A stretch of 64,000 nt of DNA from Spirosoma oryzae (GCF_003002825.1 NZ_PVTE01000004.1:124001-188000), one strand, 5' to 3'. Positions 26,501 to 35,540 are shown, counted from the first letter of the stretch. The notes: generated from the letters alone by a model not told the origin. Numbers and translations: made by a program.

Positions 26501-28443
26501 GGGTGATTGGCTGGTAATGAAAAAAGAACATTGATGGCGACGCTACGACCCGGCATGGCGTTGCGCCGTACGCTGATGAACAGCGCGTCGAACAGGTTAT
26601 TGACTTGACCCTGTAACCGGAAAGCGGCTTTGGCTACCCGTATCTGCGTTTCAGCCAGCAGGTTGGCCAGTAGTACGCCCCGAAAATACTGCGTGTTATC
26701 GGCGGTGATATACCGGCGCGAACTTGTCTGCATCTGCACCGACAGCCGCGACCGTCCCCGCTGCACCCAAGCGTTGAGCGTCCCCGTATGTACTGGTACG
26801 TAGGGCAACTGCTTACCCAGAACGTCGCGGGCGTAGCGATCGTATGCGCGTTCCTGTGAGGTACGTGTCAGCGCGTAGCCCAACCGTACCCCGGCCTGCC
26901 AGCCCGCCTGTGTATAGGTAAGTGTGCTGGCCAGTTCGCCCCCCCGCGCCACAACCAGTTGCAGGTTTTCGACGTGATAATCGGTCGCCGGGTTCCACAG
27001 TACCCAGTTGTCGACCCGGTTACGATAAGCGGTCAGATCGGTGGTTAGAGTCAGCGTGGGTGTCAGCGCGCTGGTCAGTGCTAAACCGCCTTCCAGGTTG
27101 ACGCCCGATTCGGGTTTTAAATTCGGATCGCCCAGTTCGACCCAGTAGCGTTCGTTCAGCGTCGGCACCCGATAGCTGCGTCCGATCGACGCTTTCGCCG
27201 TCAGCGTCGTCTGCGCGCGTTGCATTAGTTTGTATTCAGCGCCCAGCGACGGCGTCAGCGGTGGATTGAAGCGGGTCACGAACGCCTGCCGGATATTAGC
27301 CGACACCAGCCAGCGTTCCGTTTGCAGGCGAAGTAGTGCGTACACATCCTGCCGGTTTTCGGTAATCAGTTGCCCACCGTAGCCATCCGTTCGGGTGCGG
27401 TAGTGCGACCACTCTCCGCCGGTTCGCAGGTTTACCGTTACCCTGCTCAGGCCGGGCCACAGCCGAAACTCGCGCTCGACACGGCCGATAAACCGGTCGG
27501 TTTCGGTATGACTGGGATTCGTAAAATCACTTTTGGCGTAATCCATCAGGTCGCGAATCCAGCCCAGCCGCATTGTCATGGTCCCGGCGGCATAAGTCGT
27601 CAGTAAGCGCGACGACTGCGTTCGGGTTCGCTCCCGCGCGACAGTATCCTGCGGACTCAGTATCAAATCATTATCTGTCAGCCAGGCGTTGACCGACAGC
27701 TGCCGACCGTTCCGGTGCTGCACGTACAAGTCCTGCACCAGCCCCCGCTGGGCTGTCGTTGCCTGATCGACGAAGTAATTGCGGAATTCGCGGTACGGGT
27801 AGTCGTTATTGAGCTGACTGCGGTAGAGGTATGTCCGACCCGACACCTGCCAGGCTGCCCCCGGCGCACTGCTGTAGCGAAGGCCCAGTTGCGTTTGCTT
27901 GTTGCGGAACGAAGCCAGTTGCTGCCCCACCGTCACGCCTAGCCGCGTTTGCCAGTCGGCCTGACTCCCCAGCAGAATGCTACCACCCACGGCATCCGAG
28001 CCGATGGCACTGGCCCCCGACCCGTACTGCACAGCCAGTTTGTCGAACCCGGCTACGGGAACGGTCGAAAAGTCAGTTTGGCCGAGGTTTGGCTGATTGA
28101 TGTTGATACCGTTCCAGAGCACTGCCGTGTGATTGGCCGACGTCCCCCGAAAGGCGACCGTAGCCAGTTGACCGGGGCCGTAACTTCTGAACGCCAGTGG
28201 TGTGTTATAGGTCAGCAGGTCGGTGATGGTACTAAACCGGAACTGGAGCAAGGTCGTCGAGTCGATCCGCTGTAGTTTTTGCCCCGCCAGAAATCGTTCG
28301 GGTGCAATCGCCCGCACCGTTACCGCCGACAACGACACAGCGGAGTCGGATACGGATGTGGTCGTTTGCGCCAGCGCACCCACAGACCAGCCAGCCAGCA
28401 GCGAAAGCCCAATAGCCCCCAAAAAACCTCCGTGGGTTTTCAC
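26497..28443 (-). CDS. btuB: TonB-dependent cobalamin receptor BtuB
   Basis: 648 residues: signal peptide (LSLLAGWSVGALAQ), plug domain (about 45-165; 'TVAFRGTSANHTAVLWNG', 'VQYGSGASAIGSDAVGGSILL') and a 22-stranded barrel ending in the aromatic-rich VAINVLFSLP. TonB receptors import large substrates across the outer membrane using TonB energy. The assignment to vitamin B12 rests on the clear cobalamin riboswitch in its leader (28525-28699) and the overlapping BtuG-like gene. Inner-membrane BtuCDF are not in the window. Confidence 0.92.
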   Translation of the reverse strand: MKTHGGFLGAIGLSLLAGWSVGALAQTTTSVSDSAVSLSAVTVRAIAPERFLAGQKLQRIDSTTLLQFRFSTITDLLTYNTPLAFRSYGPGQLATVAFRGTSANHTAVLWNGININQPNLGQTDFSTVPVAGFDKLAVQYGSGASAIGSDAVGGSILLGSQADWQTRLGVTVGQQLASFRNKQTQLGLRYSSAPGAAWQVSGRTYLYRSQLNNDYPYREFRNYFVDQATTAQRGLVQDLYVQHRNGRQLSVNAWLTDNDLILSPQDTVARERTRTQSSRLLTTYAAGTMTMRLGWIRDLMDYAKSDFTNPSHTETDRFIGRVEREFRLWPGLSRVTVNLRTGGEWSHYRTRTDGYGGQLITENRQDVYALLRLQTERWLVSANIRQAFVTRFNPPLTPSLGAEYKLMQRAQTTLTAKASIGRSYRVPTLNERYWVELGDPNLKPESGVNLEGGLALTSALTPTLTLTTDLTAYRNRVDNWVLWNPATDYHVENLQLVVARGGELASTLTYTQAGWQAGVRLGYALTRTSQERAYDRYARDVLGKQLPYVPVHTGTLNAWVQRGRSRLSVQMQTSSRRYITADNTQYFRGVLLANLLAETQIRVAKAAFRLQGQVNNLFDALFISVRRNAMPGRSVAINVLFSLPANHP

Positions 28444-28524
28444 AATCAGATTTAGTTCTCGTGCGTGTTTGCGTCAGCACGCGACCGGGCCGTTTCCTCC
28501 GAACGATTCGGCAGCGGATGGTCA

Positions 28525-28699
28525 TCGGCAGGTCTCCTGGCTCGTCATCCCGATTCGGACCTTCCCGCCCGCAGGCAGTGGTCATGCAGTGTGAACCGGG
28601 TTAATACAGACTTACAGTTGCGGGGACAGCGTCGGTTCTGCACCGACTTCCCTTTTAAGCCGTGAAGGCCGCCATGAAGCGACATCAGGCACCGATAAC
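28525..28699 (-). promoter_or_regulatory. Cobalamin riboswitch controlling btuB-btuG
   Basis: Read on the minus strand, the leader contains the B12 box GCTGTCCCCGCAACTG (28615-28630), the 5' element GGTGCC, the AAAGGGAA-like segment, a middle GCATGACCACTGCC and the 3' signature GAGCCAGGAGACCTGCC (near 28527-28543). The order and spacing match AdoCbl riboswitches. It ends about 80 bases before the btuB ATG; when B12 is plentiful the RNA is expected to lower btuBG expression. Confidence 0.95.
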
Positions 28700-28705
28700 T
28701 CGGGA

Positions 28706-28713
28706 CAAAGGTA
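28706..28713 (-). promoter_or_regulatory. -7 box of the btuBG promoter
   Basis: TACCTTTG on the minus strand (consensus TAnnTTTG) lies just 5' of the riboswitch, so transcription would start at about the first base of the aptamer. Confidence 0.6.
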
Positions 28714-28723
28714 GGGGAATCAC

Positions 28724-28756
28724 CCAAAAAAACAGCCCCGAATAGTCGGGGCTGCG
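28724..28756 (-). terminator. Terminator of the M16 peptidase operon
   Basis: The minus strand reads CAGCCCCGACTATTCGGGGCTG followed by T7: a strong GC stem with a U-run, placed between the M16 genes and the btuB promoter. Confidence 0.92.
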
Positions 28757-28935
28757 CAATTGAACAGGTGGAATAGCAACGGAAAGACTACCTCGTTACC
28801 CGGTAAGCCAGGGGTGGTTACCCACTATATACCAGTTGGTCAAACGTATATAGCCCCCTTAGTCCGTCCTATGTTTATTGATTGAGCGGTATAAACGGGT
28901 TCGTAAACGGTAACCGGACAGTCACAAAAGATGAC

Positions 28936-30312
28936 TTAGAAACCTTCCGCCTTGATTTCTTTCTCCGTAACGGTCCCGTACTTTTTGACCTTATCCCGAA
29001 TGTCGGCGGCTTTACCAATGAGCACGAACTGTAGATTTTTGGCAGGGAAGTACGTGTCGATGATCTGACGCGTCCGGGCCACGGTCAATCCGTCGACGTT
29101 CTTCTGAAAATTGTTGATAAACGATTCGTCGTAGCCCATGCTGAACATATCCGTCAGCAGATTAGCCAGCGCCGACGCCGATTCGTAGCGGGGCGGAAAA
29201 TCAGCTTTGACGTAGTTCTTGGCCGATGCCAGCGTCTTCTCATCGATACCGGTGCGATGCAGACTGTCGAGTACATGCACGGCCAGGTCGATGGCGGGGA
29301 TCGTGCTGCTGTTCTTGGTAAACGTCGACACCACGAACGTACCACTGTTCCGGTACGTCGCAAACCGGCTGCTGGCCCCGTAAGTCAGGCCCGAGTTTAC
29401 CCGCAGCGCATCGTTGAGCCACGACGTGAATCGCCCGCCCAGAATCGTGTTGACCACCGTGACAGGGATAAAATCGGGGTTACTCTGCTTGATCCCTTTT
29501 CCGCCGATAACGAACGTGGTTTCGCGGGCGTCGTCTTTGTTGACCAGCAGCACGCGCGGACTGGTAAAGCTCAGCGTCGGCTCGCCCAACCGGGGTGCCG
29601 TTGCCTTCGCCGTTTTCCAGTTGCTGAACAGGTCGGTTACGCGCTTCTTCATCGCAGCCGTGTTGAAATCACCCACGATAGCGATAGCAGCCCGGTCGGT
29701 GGTGTAATTTTTCTGGTAGAACTGCCGCACGTCGTTCGCCGAAATCGCCGATACCGATGCAGGCGTGCCCGAAATCGGGTTGGCATACGGATTATCCCCG
29801 TAAACGAACCGGCCGAAATACGCGCCAATGACCGACCGGGGGCTTTCCTTCTGCTGCGTCAGCTGAAGCAACAGCCGCTGTTTATACTTGTCGAACTCAG
29901 TCTGGTTGAAGGTCGGTTTGGTCAGCACGTCCTGGATAATGTCGAACAGCAGATCCTGATCTTTGACCGCAAACGAAGCCGTCAGTTTGGCCACCTCCTT
30001 GCCGCCATACGTTTCGATGCTGGCACCGACGTATTCCGTTTTGGCTTCCAGCTGCTCTTTGGTATAGCGCGAACTGCCAAACAGCAGGGCGTCGGCGGTC
30101 ATATTAGCCAGCCCGTAGCGCGTACCGTCCTCAACCGCCCCGGCATCGAATACCGTCGACACGTTGATAAGTGGTACTTCGTGCTGCTCCATCAGGTAGA
30201 CGGTCAGCCCGTTTTTGAGGGTGAATTTTTGAAAGGGCGGCACCTTAAACGTTTGTGCCTGCGCCAATCCTGCGATCAGCAGGGTAGTAACGAGTATGAG
30301 AAATTTCTTCAT
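28936..30312 (-). CDS. M16 family peptidase-like protein lacking the zinc site (partner subunit)
   Basis: 458 residues from the ATG at 30312, giving signal peptide MKKFLILVTTLLIAGLAQAQ. Two M16 halves are visible ('FTLKNGLTVYLMEQHEVPLINVS'-type start in short blocks, and the C-terminal RVNSGLTYGASSRF substrate-binding R/Y motif). At the zinc position it has YGLANMTADALLF instead of HxxEH, so it should be catalytically inactive. In many bacteria such subunits pair with an active M16 subunit; the active one is the gene immediately upstream on the same strand. Periplasmic peptide degradation is the likely role. Confidence 0.92.
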   Translation of the reverse strand: MKKFLILVTTLLIAGLAQAQTFKVPPFQKFTLKNGLTVYLMEQHEVPLINVSTVFDAGAVEDGTRYGLANMTADALLFGSSRYTKEQLEAKTEYVGASIETYGGKEVAKLTASFAVKDQDLLFDIIQDVLTKPTFNQTEFDKYKQRLLLQLTQQKESPRSVIGAYFGRFVYGDNPYANPISGTPASVSAISANDVRQFYQKNYTTDRAAIAIVGDFNTAAMKKRVTDLFSNWKTAKATAPRLGEPTLSFTSPRVLLVNKDDARETTFVIGGKGIKQSNPDFIPVTVVNTILGGRFTSWLNDALRVNSGLTYGASSRFATYRNSGTFVVSTFTKNSSTIPAIDLAVHVLDSLHRTGIDEKTLASAKNYVKADFPPRYESASALANLLTDMFSMGYDESFINNFQKNVDGLTVARTRQIIDTYFPAKNLQFVLIGKAADIRDKVKKYGTVTEKEIKAEGF

Positions 30313-30329
30313 GTTGATCGATAGATGAA

Positions 30330-30414
30330 TTAAACACAGAGACAACAGAGAATTTCACAGAGCCCACAAAGGCACTCTGTTTTCTCCGTGAAATCTCCGC
30401 TCCTCTGTGTTTAA
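30330..30414. repeat. CACAGAGA-type inverted repeat between the two M16 genes
   Basis: The left arm 30330-30364 (TTAAACACAGAGA, CAACAGAGAATTTCACAG, AGCC) pairs with the right arm 30371-30414 (GGC, CTCTGTTTTCTCCGTGAAAT, CTCCTCTGTGTTTAA). The outer ends TTAAACACAGAG/CTCTGTGTTTAA are exact inverted copies. It fills the gap between the active and inactive peptidase genes. Confidence 0.88.
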
Positions 30415-30418
30415 CTAC

Positions 30419-31759
30419 TCAATTCGCGCCGGCAACTTTTTTCGTTTCCGGTAACAGATAACCCACGGTGCGGTTGCGCATGGTGAGGTACGTTTTGGCA
30501 ACGCGCTGCACGTCTTCTTTGGTTACTTTTTCGTAGAGCGACGGTGCTTCGTACAGCTTTTTGTAATCACCGAAATACAGTTCATAGGTACCCAACGAGT
30601 TGGCTTTGCCGTTGATGGTTTCCATCGTGTGGTAGAACTCCATCAGCTTCTGATTCTTCAGCTTCTGTAGTTCGACGTCGGTAATGCCGCTTGTGACGAT
30701 CTTTTCGATCTGATGCTCGACCGCGCGTTCGAGCTGCTCCGCCGACACATTGCTGGCGGCAATTGCATAGATGCTGAACAGCGTGGGATCGAGCGCAATT
30801 TCCATGTTCGACGATACACGCGACGCAATCGTGGAATCGAGTACCAGCGATTTGATCAGCCGCGAGGAATTACCCGAACTCAGTACGCCACTCAACAGAT
30901 CGAGCGCGTAATAGTCGGGGTGACTGGTCGCAGGGACGTGATAGGCCAGCATGACGTTGGGCGTGGCGATGTCTTTGTAGGTCGTTACGCGCCGTTCGCC
31001 GTTCTGCGGGGGTTCGACCGTACGCAGGCTGTCGGGTAGTTTCTGCGCCGGAATCGGTTCGATATATTGTTTAGCCAGCTTCTCGACCTGCGCCGGTGTC
31101 ACGTCGCCGACGATCACCGCCACCGCGTTATTGGGCGAGTAGTAGGTTTTGAAATACCGTTCCAGATCGGCCTGCGTCCAGCGTTTGATGTCCGACTCGA
31201 ACCCGATAACCGGAAACATGTACGGGTGCTCGGTAAAAGCCGTCGACTGCACGAGTTCGCCCAGTAGTCGGTAATTCGAGTTTTCCAGCCCCGTACTCCG
31301 CTCCGACAGCACAACCCCGCGCTCACTCTCGACCATTTTCGGATCGATCGCCAGGTCACGGATGCGGTCGGCTTCGAGGTCGAAGATCGTTTCCAGCGCC
31401 CCGCTTTGAAACCAGTCGGTATAGACCGTGTTGTTTTCGGTGGTGTAGGCATTGTTCGAGCCGCCGTTGGCCTCCATCACCCGGTCGAACTGCTTGGGGC
31501 CGTATTTTTTGGCACCGTTGAACATCATGTGTTCGAAGAAGTGCGATAGGCCGGTGATGCCATGCACTTCATTACGCGAGCCGACTTTCCAGAAGGTGTA
31601 GAAGTTGGCGTTGGGAATCGAATGGTCTTCCAGGACCATGAACTTCATGCCGTTTTTCAGCGTGAAGGTGTGTACGTCTTCCGGTTTGGGTTTGTTCTGC
31701 GCCAGCAGGGCCCCCGCCGACAGGCAGAGCCCGACCAGCAGCCCGGTGGGTTTTATCAT
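30419..31759 (-). CDS. M16 family zinc metallopeptidase (active subunit)
   Basis: 446 residues with a short signal peptide (LLVGLCLSAGALLAQ). The inverted zinc motif HFFEH is at His73-Glu76-His77 (GLSHFFEHMMFNG) with the downstream glutamates in LETIFDLEADRIRDL. The remainder shows the standard two-domain M16 architecture including VIVGDVTPAQVEKLAKQY. It degrades peptides in the periplasm, probably as a heterodimer with the zinc-less paralogue encoded next. First gene of the pair; the terminator lies beyond the second gene. Confidence 0.95.
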   Translation of the reverse strand: MIKPTGLLVGLCLSAGALLAQNKPKPEDVHTFTLKNGMKFMVLEDHSIPNANFYTFWKVGSRNEVHGITGLSHFFEHMMFNGAKKYGPKQFDRVMEANGGSNNAYTTENNTVYTDWFQSGALETIFDLEADRIRDLAIDPKMVESERGVVLSERSTGLENSNYRLLGELVQSTAFTEHPYMFPVIGFESDIKRWTQADLERYFKTYYSPNNAVAVIVGDVTPAQVEKLAKQYIEPIPAQKLPDSLRTVEPPQNGERRVTTYKDIATPNVMLAYHVPATSHPDYYALDLLSGVLSSGNSSRLIKSLVLDSTIASRVSSNMEIALDPTLFSIYAIAASNVSAEQLERAVEHQIEKIVTSGITDVELQKLKNQKLMEFYHTMETINGKANSLGTYELYFGDYKKLYEAPSLYEKVTKEDVQRVAKTYLTMRNRTVGYLLPETKKVAGAN

Positions 31760-31871
31760 AGCTTATGCTGTTAATGAACCTTGTAAGCTACGAACAGTGC
31801 GGTGAAACGCCAATTCTCTTTTTTATTTGGTCGAAACAGGATACTGAGCGGTAAAACCGTGTTGACTTATC

Positions 31872-32660
31872 ATGAACCCAATTCCATCTACCCAACCGTC
31901 ACTCTGGTCGTTGAGCGGCCAGCGCGCTCTCGTTACGGGAGGCACCAAAGGTATCGGCGAAGCAATCGTCCGGCAATTTCTCGATCTGGGCGCATCCGTA
32001 TTCATCGTCGCCCGCGACAACGAGCTGCTTCAGCGTCAGCTCGCTGCGTACCGCCAGCAGGGTCATACCGTCGACGGATTATCTGTCGACCTGGGGAAGC
32101 CCGATGCGGCCCGGCATATCATCGACGCCGTAACCACTGCCTGGAACGGACTGGATATTCTGGTCAATAACACCGGCACTAATGTTCGCAAGCCCACTGT
32201 CGATTACAGCGCTGCCGAATACGAACACATCCTGACCACCAACTTGCGGTCGGCTTATGAACTCTGTCAGGCGGCTTATCCGCTACTGAAAGCATCGGGC
32301 AACGGGCGCATCGTGATGGTTTCGTCGGTATCGGCGCTGACGCATACGAGCAGTGGATCGCTCTACGGCATGAGCAAAGCCGCCATGCTACAACTCACCC
32401 GCAACCTGTCTGTCGAGTGGGCTGCCGACGGTATCCGGGTCAACGCGGTAGCGCCCTGGTACATCAACACCCCCCTGGCGCAACCCGTCCTGACCAATCC
32501 CGATAAGCTGGCGGGCATCCTGAGTCGTACACCGATGAAGCGAGTCGGGGAAGCCGTTGAGGTCGCGTCGGCCGTATCGTTTCTAAGCATGCCGGCTTCG
32601 TCGTACATCACCGGCCATACGCTTTCCGTCGACGGGGGTATGCTGGCGTGGGGATATTAG
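31872..32660 (+). CDS. SDR family oxidoreductase, tropinone-reductase-like
   Basis: 262 residues, classical SDR. Cofactor loop [23 protein letters not shown], catalytic serine in [25 protein letters not shown] (Tyr-x3-Lys), and the C-terminal [14 protein letters not shown]. The first 15 residues precede the Rossmann strand as in tropinone reductases. An NAD(P)H-dependent dehydrogenase; substrate not predictable. It is divergent from the M16 genes, and a GGTTTAC-type inverted repeat begins just after its stop. Confidence 0.94.
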   Translation: MNPIPSTQPSLWSLSGQRALVTGGTKGIGEAIVRQFLDLGASVFIVARDNELLQRQLAAYRQQGHTVDGLSVDLGKPDAARHIIDAVTTAWNGLDILVNNTGTNVRKPTVDYSAAEYEHILTTNLRSAYELCQAAYPLLKASGNGRIVMVSSVSALTHTSSGSLYGMSKAAMLQLTRNLSVEWAADGIRVNAVAPWYINTPLAQPVLTNPDKLAGILSRTPMKRVGEAVEVASAVSFLSMPASSYITGHTLSVDGGMLAWGY

Positions 32661-32858
32661 GGTGGTATACGGTTTTCGGTTTACGGTATTCAGTTTACGG
32701 CGTATCAAATCTGTTCCAGCCAGTGTCCTTGCTGGCTGAGCCAGTAGGATTAGTTACGGCCACACTAAGACCATTGAACCCCATGAAGGCAAACCTTTAT
32801 TCACTGCAAGCCGACCAGCGAAAACTGTAAACCGTGAACTGAATACCGTATACCGTCA
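32661..32858. repeat. GGTTTAC-family inverted repeat, copy 3 (longest loop)
   Basis: The left arm 32661-32702 is five consecutive 7-nt units (GGTATAC, GGTTTTC, GGTTTAC, GGTATTC, AGTTTAC). The right arm 32819-32858 is the reverse complement (AAACTGTAAACCGTG, GAATACCGTATACC). The loop of about 115 nt contains a smaller hairpin (CCAGCC...GGCTGG-like). It lies between convergent genes, with the right arm running into the DUF1684 stop codon. Confidence 0.9.
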
Positions 32859-33461
32859 ATGCTCGTACGCCTTCTCCCCCACTTCGATGGCGACTGGCAG
32901 GATGTTGCCTTTAGGTGGGATAGGGCATGAATAACCGTCGGCGTAGGCGCAATAGGGGTTGTAGGCTTTATTGAAATCGAGCGTCAGGCGACCGTCTTTA
33001 ATCTCGCCCAGCCGTAGGTCGAGGTAACGGCCACCGCCGTACGTTTCCTTGCCCGATGTCGCGTCTTTGAAAGGGAGAAACAGGTAGTCGCGGTATTCGG
33101 GCATCCGTTGCAGATTGAGGCTGCGGTAGATGGTCAGCTGTTGTGGCTGACCATGTAGCGTAAACGATACCGTAGCATAGGCGACGTACGGCTGCTTTTT
33201 ACCGCTGTAGGTCGGCATGTCGAACGGCTCGGCCTTTTCGATGCGCGCAACCTCCGCCACGACCCGATACGTAGAATCCGGGACGTAGAACGTAAGCTTG
33301 TCGACTGCTTCCTGCGACTGGAGCGGGCTGCTGGTCGACGTCAGAAATTCCTTCCGATAGGTATCGCGGTGCCGGGCAATCTGATCGGCGAACGAAGTCT
33401 GTGCGCTGACCGAACCCGCCCACCACAGGCAACCGATCGTGAGAAGAAGGCGTGTATACAT
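32856..33461 (-). CDS. DUF1684 domain-containing exported protein
   Basis: 201 residues with a signal peptide (LLLTIGCLWWAGSVSAQ). DUF1684 hallmarks: RKEFLTSTSSPLQSQ, the LTIYRSLN strand, LFLPFKDATSGKETYGGGRYLDL and the C-terminal DFNKAYNPYCAYADGYSC followed by PIPPKGNILPV. The conserved 'NPYCAY-D-YSCP-PP-N-LPV' box is intact. Biochemical function of the family is unknown. Divergent from the thioredoxin gene. Confidence 0.93.
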   Translation of the reverse strand: MYTRLLLTIGCLWWAGSVSAQTSFADQIARHRDTYRKEFLTSTSSPLQSQEAVDKLTFYVPDSTYRVVAEVARIEKAEPFDMPTYSGKKQPYVAYATVSFTLHGQPQQLTIYRSLNLQRMPEYRDYLFLPFKDATSGKETYGGGRYLDLRLGEIKDGRLTLDFNKAYNPYCAYADGYSCPIPPKGNILPVAIEVGEKAYEH

Positions 33462-33557
33462 GGGTGTATGGCGTACTGACCGACCCGGCTCGAACCGTTG
33501 TCAGCTCTACATTGTTTTATACAAAGAACCACCATTGGTTTGTAAACACAAGCACCT

Positions 33558-33869
33558 ATGAGCCAGCCAACCGAATCATTCAGCGATATTATCAAAGGCG
33601 ATAAACCCGTACTGGTCGATTTTTACGCCGACTGGTGTGGTCCCTGCAAGCAGCAGGCCCCTATCCTGAAACAACTCACCGACCGCGCCGGCGATAAAGT
33701 GCGCGTCGTGAAAATAAACGTCGACAAGGCGCAGAAAGCCGCCAACCAATACCAGATTCGCAGTATTCCGACCATGATTATGTTTAAAGGCGGCAAGATC
33801 GTCTGGCGTCAGTCGGGTGTTCAGCCACTGCAAACGCTGGAAGGCCTGGTCAAACAATTTGCGGGTTAA
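33558..33869 (+). CDS. Thioredoxin
   Basis: 103 residues, canonical thioredoxin length without a signal peptide, so cytoplasmic. Active site DWCGPCKQ (Cys27, Cys30), cis-proline region IRSIPTMIMFKGGK, and a C-terminal helix. It reduces disulfides, for instance those of ribonucleotide reductase, whose large subunit is encoded at 44.2-46.7 kb. The gene is followed by a CAGGTC-type inverted repeat and then an FAD oxidase. Confidence 0.95.
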   Translation: MSQPTESFSDIIKGDKPVLVDFYADWCGPCKQQAPILKQLTDRAGDKVRVVKINVDKAQKAANQYQIRSIPTMIMFKGGKIVWRQSGVQPLQTLEGLVKQFAG

Positions 33870-33893
33870 TCTTATGGTCGCCGGCTACAAAAG

Positions 33894-33986
33894 CTCAGTG
33901 GTGTCAGGTCCCCGACCTGACACACTTGCGTCAGTCAAATACTTCATCTAGGAATGTGTCAGGTCGGGGACCTGATACCACTGAGT
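33894..33986. repeat. CAGGTC palindromic inverted repeat
   Basis: CTCAGTGGTGTCAGGTC.. (33894-33925) and its inverted copy ..GACCTGATACCACTGAG (33955-33986). Each arm is itself palindromic (GTCAGGTC-CC-GACCTGAC), so cruciform or nested hairpins are possible. It is located between thioredoxin and the FAD oxidase gene. Confidence 0.9.
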
Positions 33987-34070
33987 CAAACACAGTATAG
34001 CGTACGGCAGACAGGCTTTTCAGGTCAGGCGGGTAAGCAGTTGACTTACCACCCCTTAACCTACGGCCGT

Positions 34071-35411
34071 ATGCAAAAACGTACCTTTCTCAAACTATCG
34101 TCGGCGATGCTTGCCACTCCCCTTCTCAAACCGTTCGAGGGTCTCGTACCCGGTGAAAAATTCAAAAACTGGGCGGGCAATCTGACATACAGCACCGACA
34201 AACTAGTCGAATGTCAATCGGTTGCCAACGTACAGGAACTGGTCAAGAAATATCCGAAGCTGAAAGTGCTGGGTACGCGTCATTGCTTCAACACCATTGC
34301 CGACAGCACCGATCAGTTTCTGTCGCTGATGCCGATGGATGAGGTTGTTTCGCTGGACACTACCGCCAAAACCGTTACCGTCGACGGCAGCATGAAGTAT
34401 GGGCAGCTGGCACCGTACCTCGACGACAAAGGTTTTGCCCTTCATAACCTCGCATCATTGCCGCACATTTCAGTAGCCGGGGCCATTGGCACCGCGACGC
34501 ACGGGTCGGGCATGAAAAATGGGAACCTGTCGACGGCGGTACGGGGACTGGAGTTGATTGACGCCAATGGCGAGAAACACACACTCTCCGCCGATCGTGA
34601 TGGCGATGCGTTCCGGGCCGCCGTCGTGCACCTGGGTGCGCTGGGTGTCGTGACGCGCGTCACGCTGGCCGTACAGCCGACGTTTACCATGCGTCAGAAC
34701 GTGTACGAGAACCTGCCACTGGCGCAGTTGAAAGACCATTTCGACGCGATTATGAGCAGCGGCTACAGCGTCAGTCTCTTCACCAACTGGCTCGACGATA
34801 AAGTAAGCGAAGTGTGGGTCAAGAGCCGGTCCGACGAAGCGCCCCCCAAAACGGACTTCTACGGCGCAACACCAGCCACGAAAAACCTGCATCCGATCGT
34901 GGGTATTTCGGCCGAAAACTGCACCGATCAGCTTGGCGTTGCCGGGCCGTGGTACGAGCGAATGCCGCACTTCAAAATGGGTTTCACGCCCAGTAGTGGG
35001 AAAGAGCTACAGTCGGAGTATTTCGTCCCCCGCAAGCATGCCGTCGACGCTATTCTGGCGGTCGAACGATTGAAAAAGCGGATAAATCCGCACCTGCTCA
35101 TCTCCGAAATCCGCGCTATCGACGGCGACGACCTGTGGATGAGTCCGTGCTACAAACAACCCAGCGTAGCGATTCACTTTACGTGGAAACCGGAGTGGCC
35201 CGCTGTCAAGCAATTGCTGCCCGTTATCGAGCAGGAGTTGGCACCGTTTCAGGCCCGGCCGCACTGGGGTAAACTCTTCACGATGGCCCCGTCACGGCTT
35301 GAGTCGCTCTACGAAAAGATGCCCGCCTTCCGGCAGCTAGCCACGCAATACGATCCGAAGGGCAAGTTCCGCAACGCTTTTTTGAATACGAATCTATTCG
35401 GCACTGTGTAG
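34071..35411 (+). CDS. FAD-binding sugar-lactone/alditol oxidase-type protein
   Basis: 446 residues from the ATG at 34071, chosen because it gives an export signal (MQKRTFLKLSSAMLATPLL). The VAO-type FAD domain has VLGTRHCFNTIADS, whose His aligns with the flavin-linking His of alditol oxidases, then LASLPHISVAGAIGTATHGSG. The C-terminal ALO domain contains SEIRAIDGDDLWMSP, SVAIHFTWKP and the ending QYDPKGKFRNAF. It oxidises polyols or sugar lactones outside the cytoplasm. The stop codon lies within the left arm of the CCAGACC repeat. Confidence 0.9.
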   Translation: MQKRTFLKLSSAMLATPLLKPFEGLVPGEKFKNWAGNLTYSTDKLVECQSVANVQELVKKYPKLKVLGTRHCFNTIADSTDQFLSLMPMDEVVSLDTTAKTVTVDGSMKYGQLAPYLDDKGFALHNLASLPHISVAGAIGTATHGSGMKNGNLSTAVRGLELIDANGEKHTLSADRDGDAFRAAVVHLGALGVVTRVTLAVQPTFTMRQNVYENLPLAQLKDHFDAIMSSGYSVSLFTNWLDDKVSEVWVKSRSDEAPPKTDFYGATPATKNLHPIVGISAENCTDQLGVAGPWYERMPHFKMGFTPSSGKELQSEYFVPRKHAVDAILAVERLKKRINPHLLISEIRAIDGDDLWMSPCYKQPSVAIHFTWKPEWPAVKQLLPVIEQELAPFQARPHWGKLFTMAPSRLESLYEKMPAFRQLATQYDPKGKFRNAFLNTNLFGTV

Positions 35412-35508
35412 CCCAGACCTCTTGGTCTGGTGACCGTCAGGCCAATTGGTTCAGCAGGAAGTTCTCTTGGCCTAACGGCCTCCAGACCGGGAGGTCTGGG
35501 CTACACAG
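35404..35508. repeat. CCAGACC palindromic inverted repeat
   Basis: CTGTGTAGCCCAGACC (35404-) and GGTCTGGGCTACACAG (-35508) are exact outer inverted arms; internal CCAGACC/GGTCTGG and AGGCC/GGCCT copies give a branched fold. The stop codon of the FAD oxidase gene (35409-35411) sits inside the left arm. Confidence 0.9.
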
Positions 35509-35513
35509 CAAAG

Positions 35514-35540
35514 CGCCCCTCTCCCGTTTTGGGAGAGGGG
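35514..35540. repeat. GCCCCTCTCCC hairpin repeat
   Basis: GCCCCTCTCCC and GGGAGAGGGGC around a 5-nt loop, followed by GGGTCGGTTGGGGTGAGGG. This wording is a dispersed hairpin repeat seen in many bacterial genomes. It abuts the CCAGACC element directly. Confidence 0.85.

Noticed and set aside
29257..30324. 355-codon + strand frame over the M16 peptidase gene
   Set aside because: Antisense shadow of a gene with clear protease-family features; no motifs of its own.
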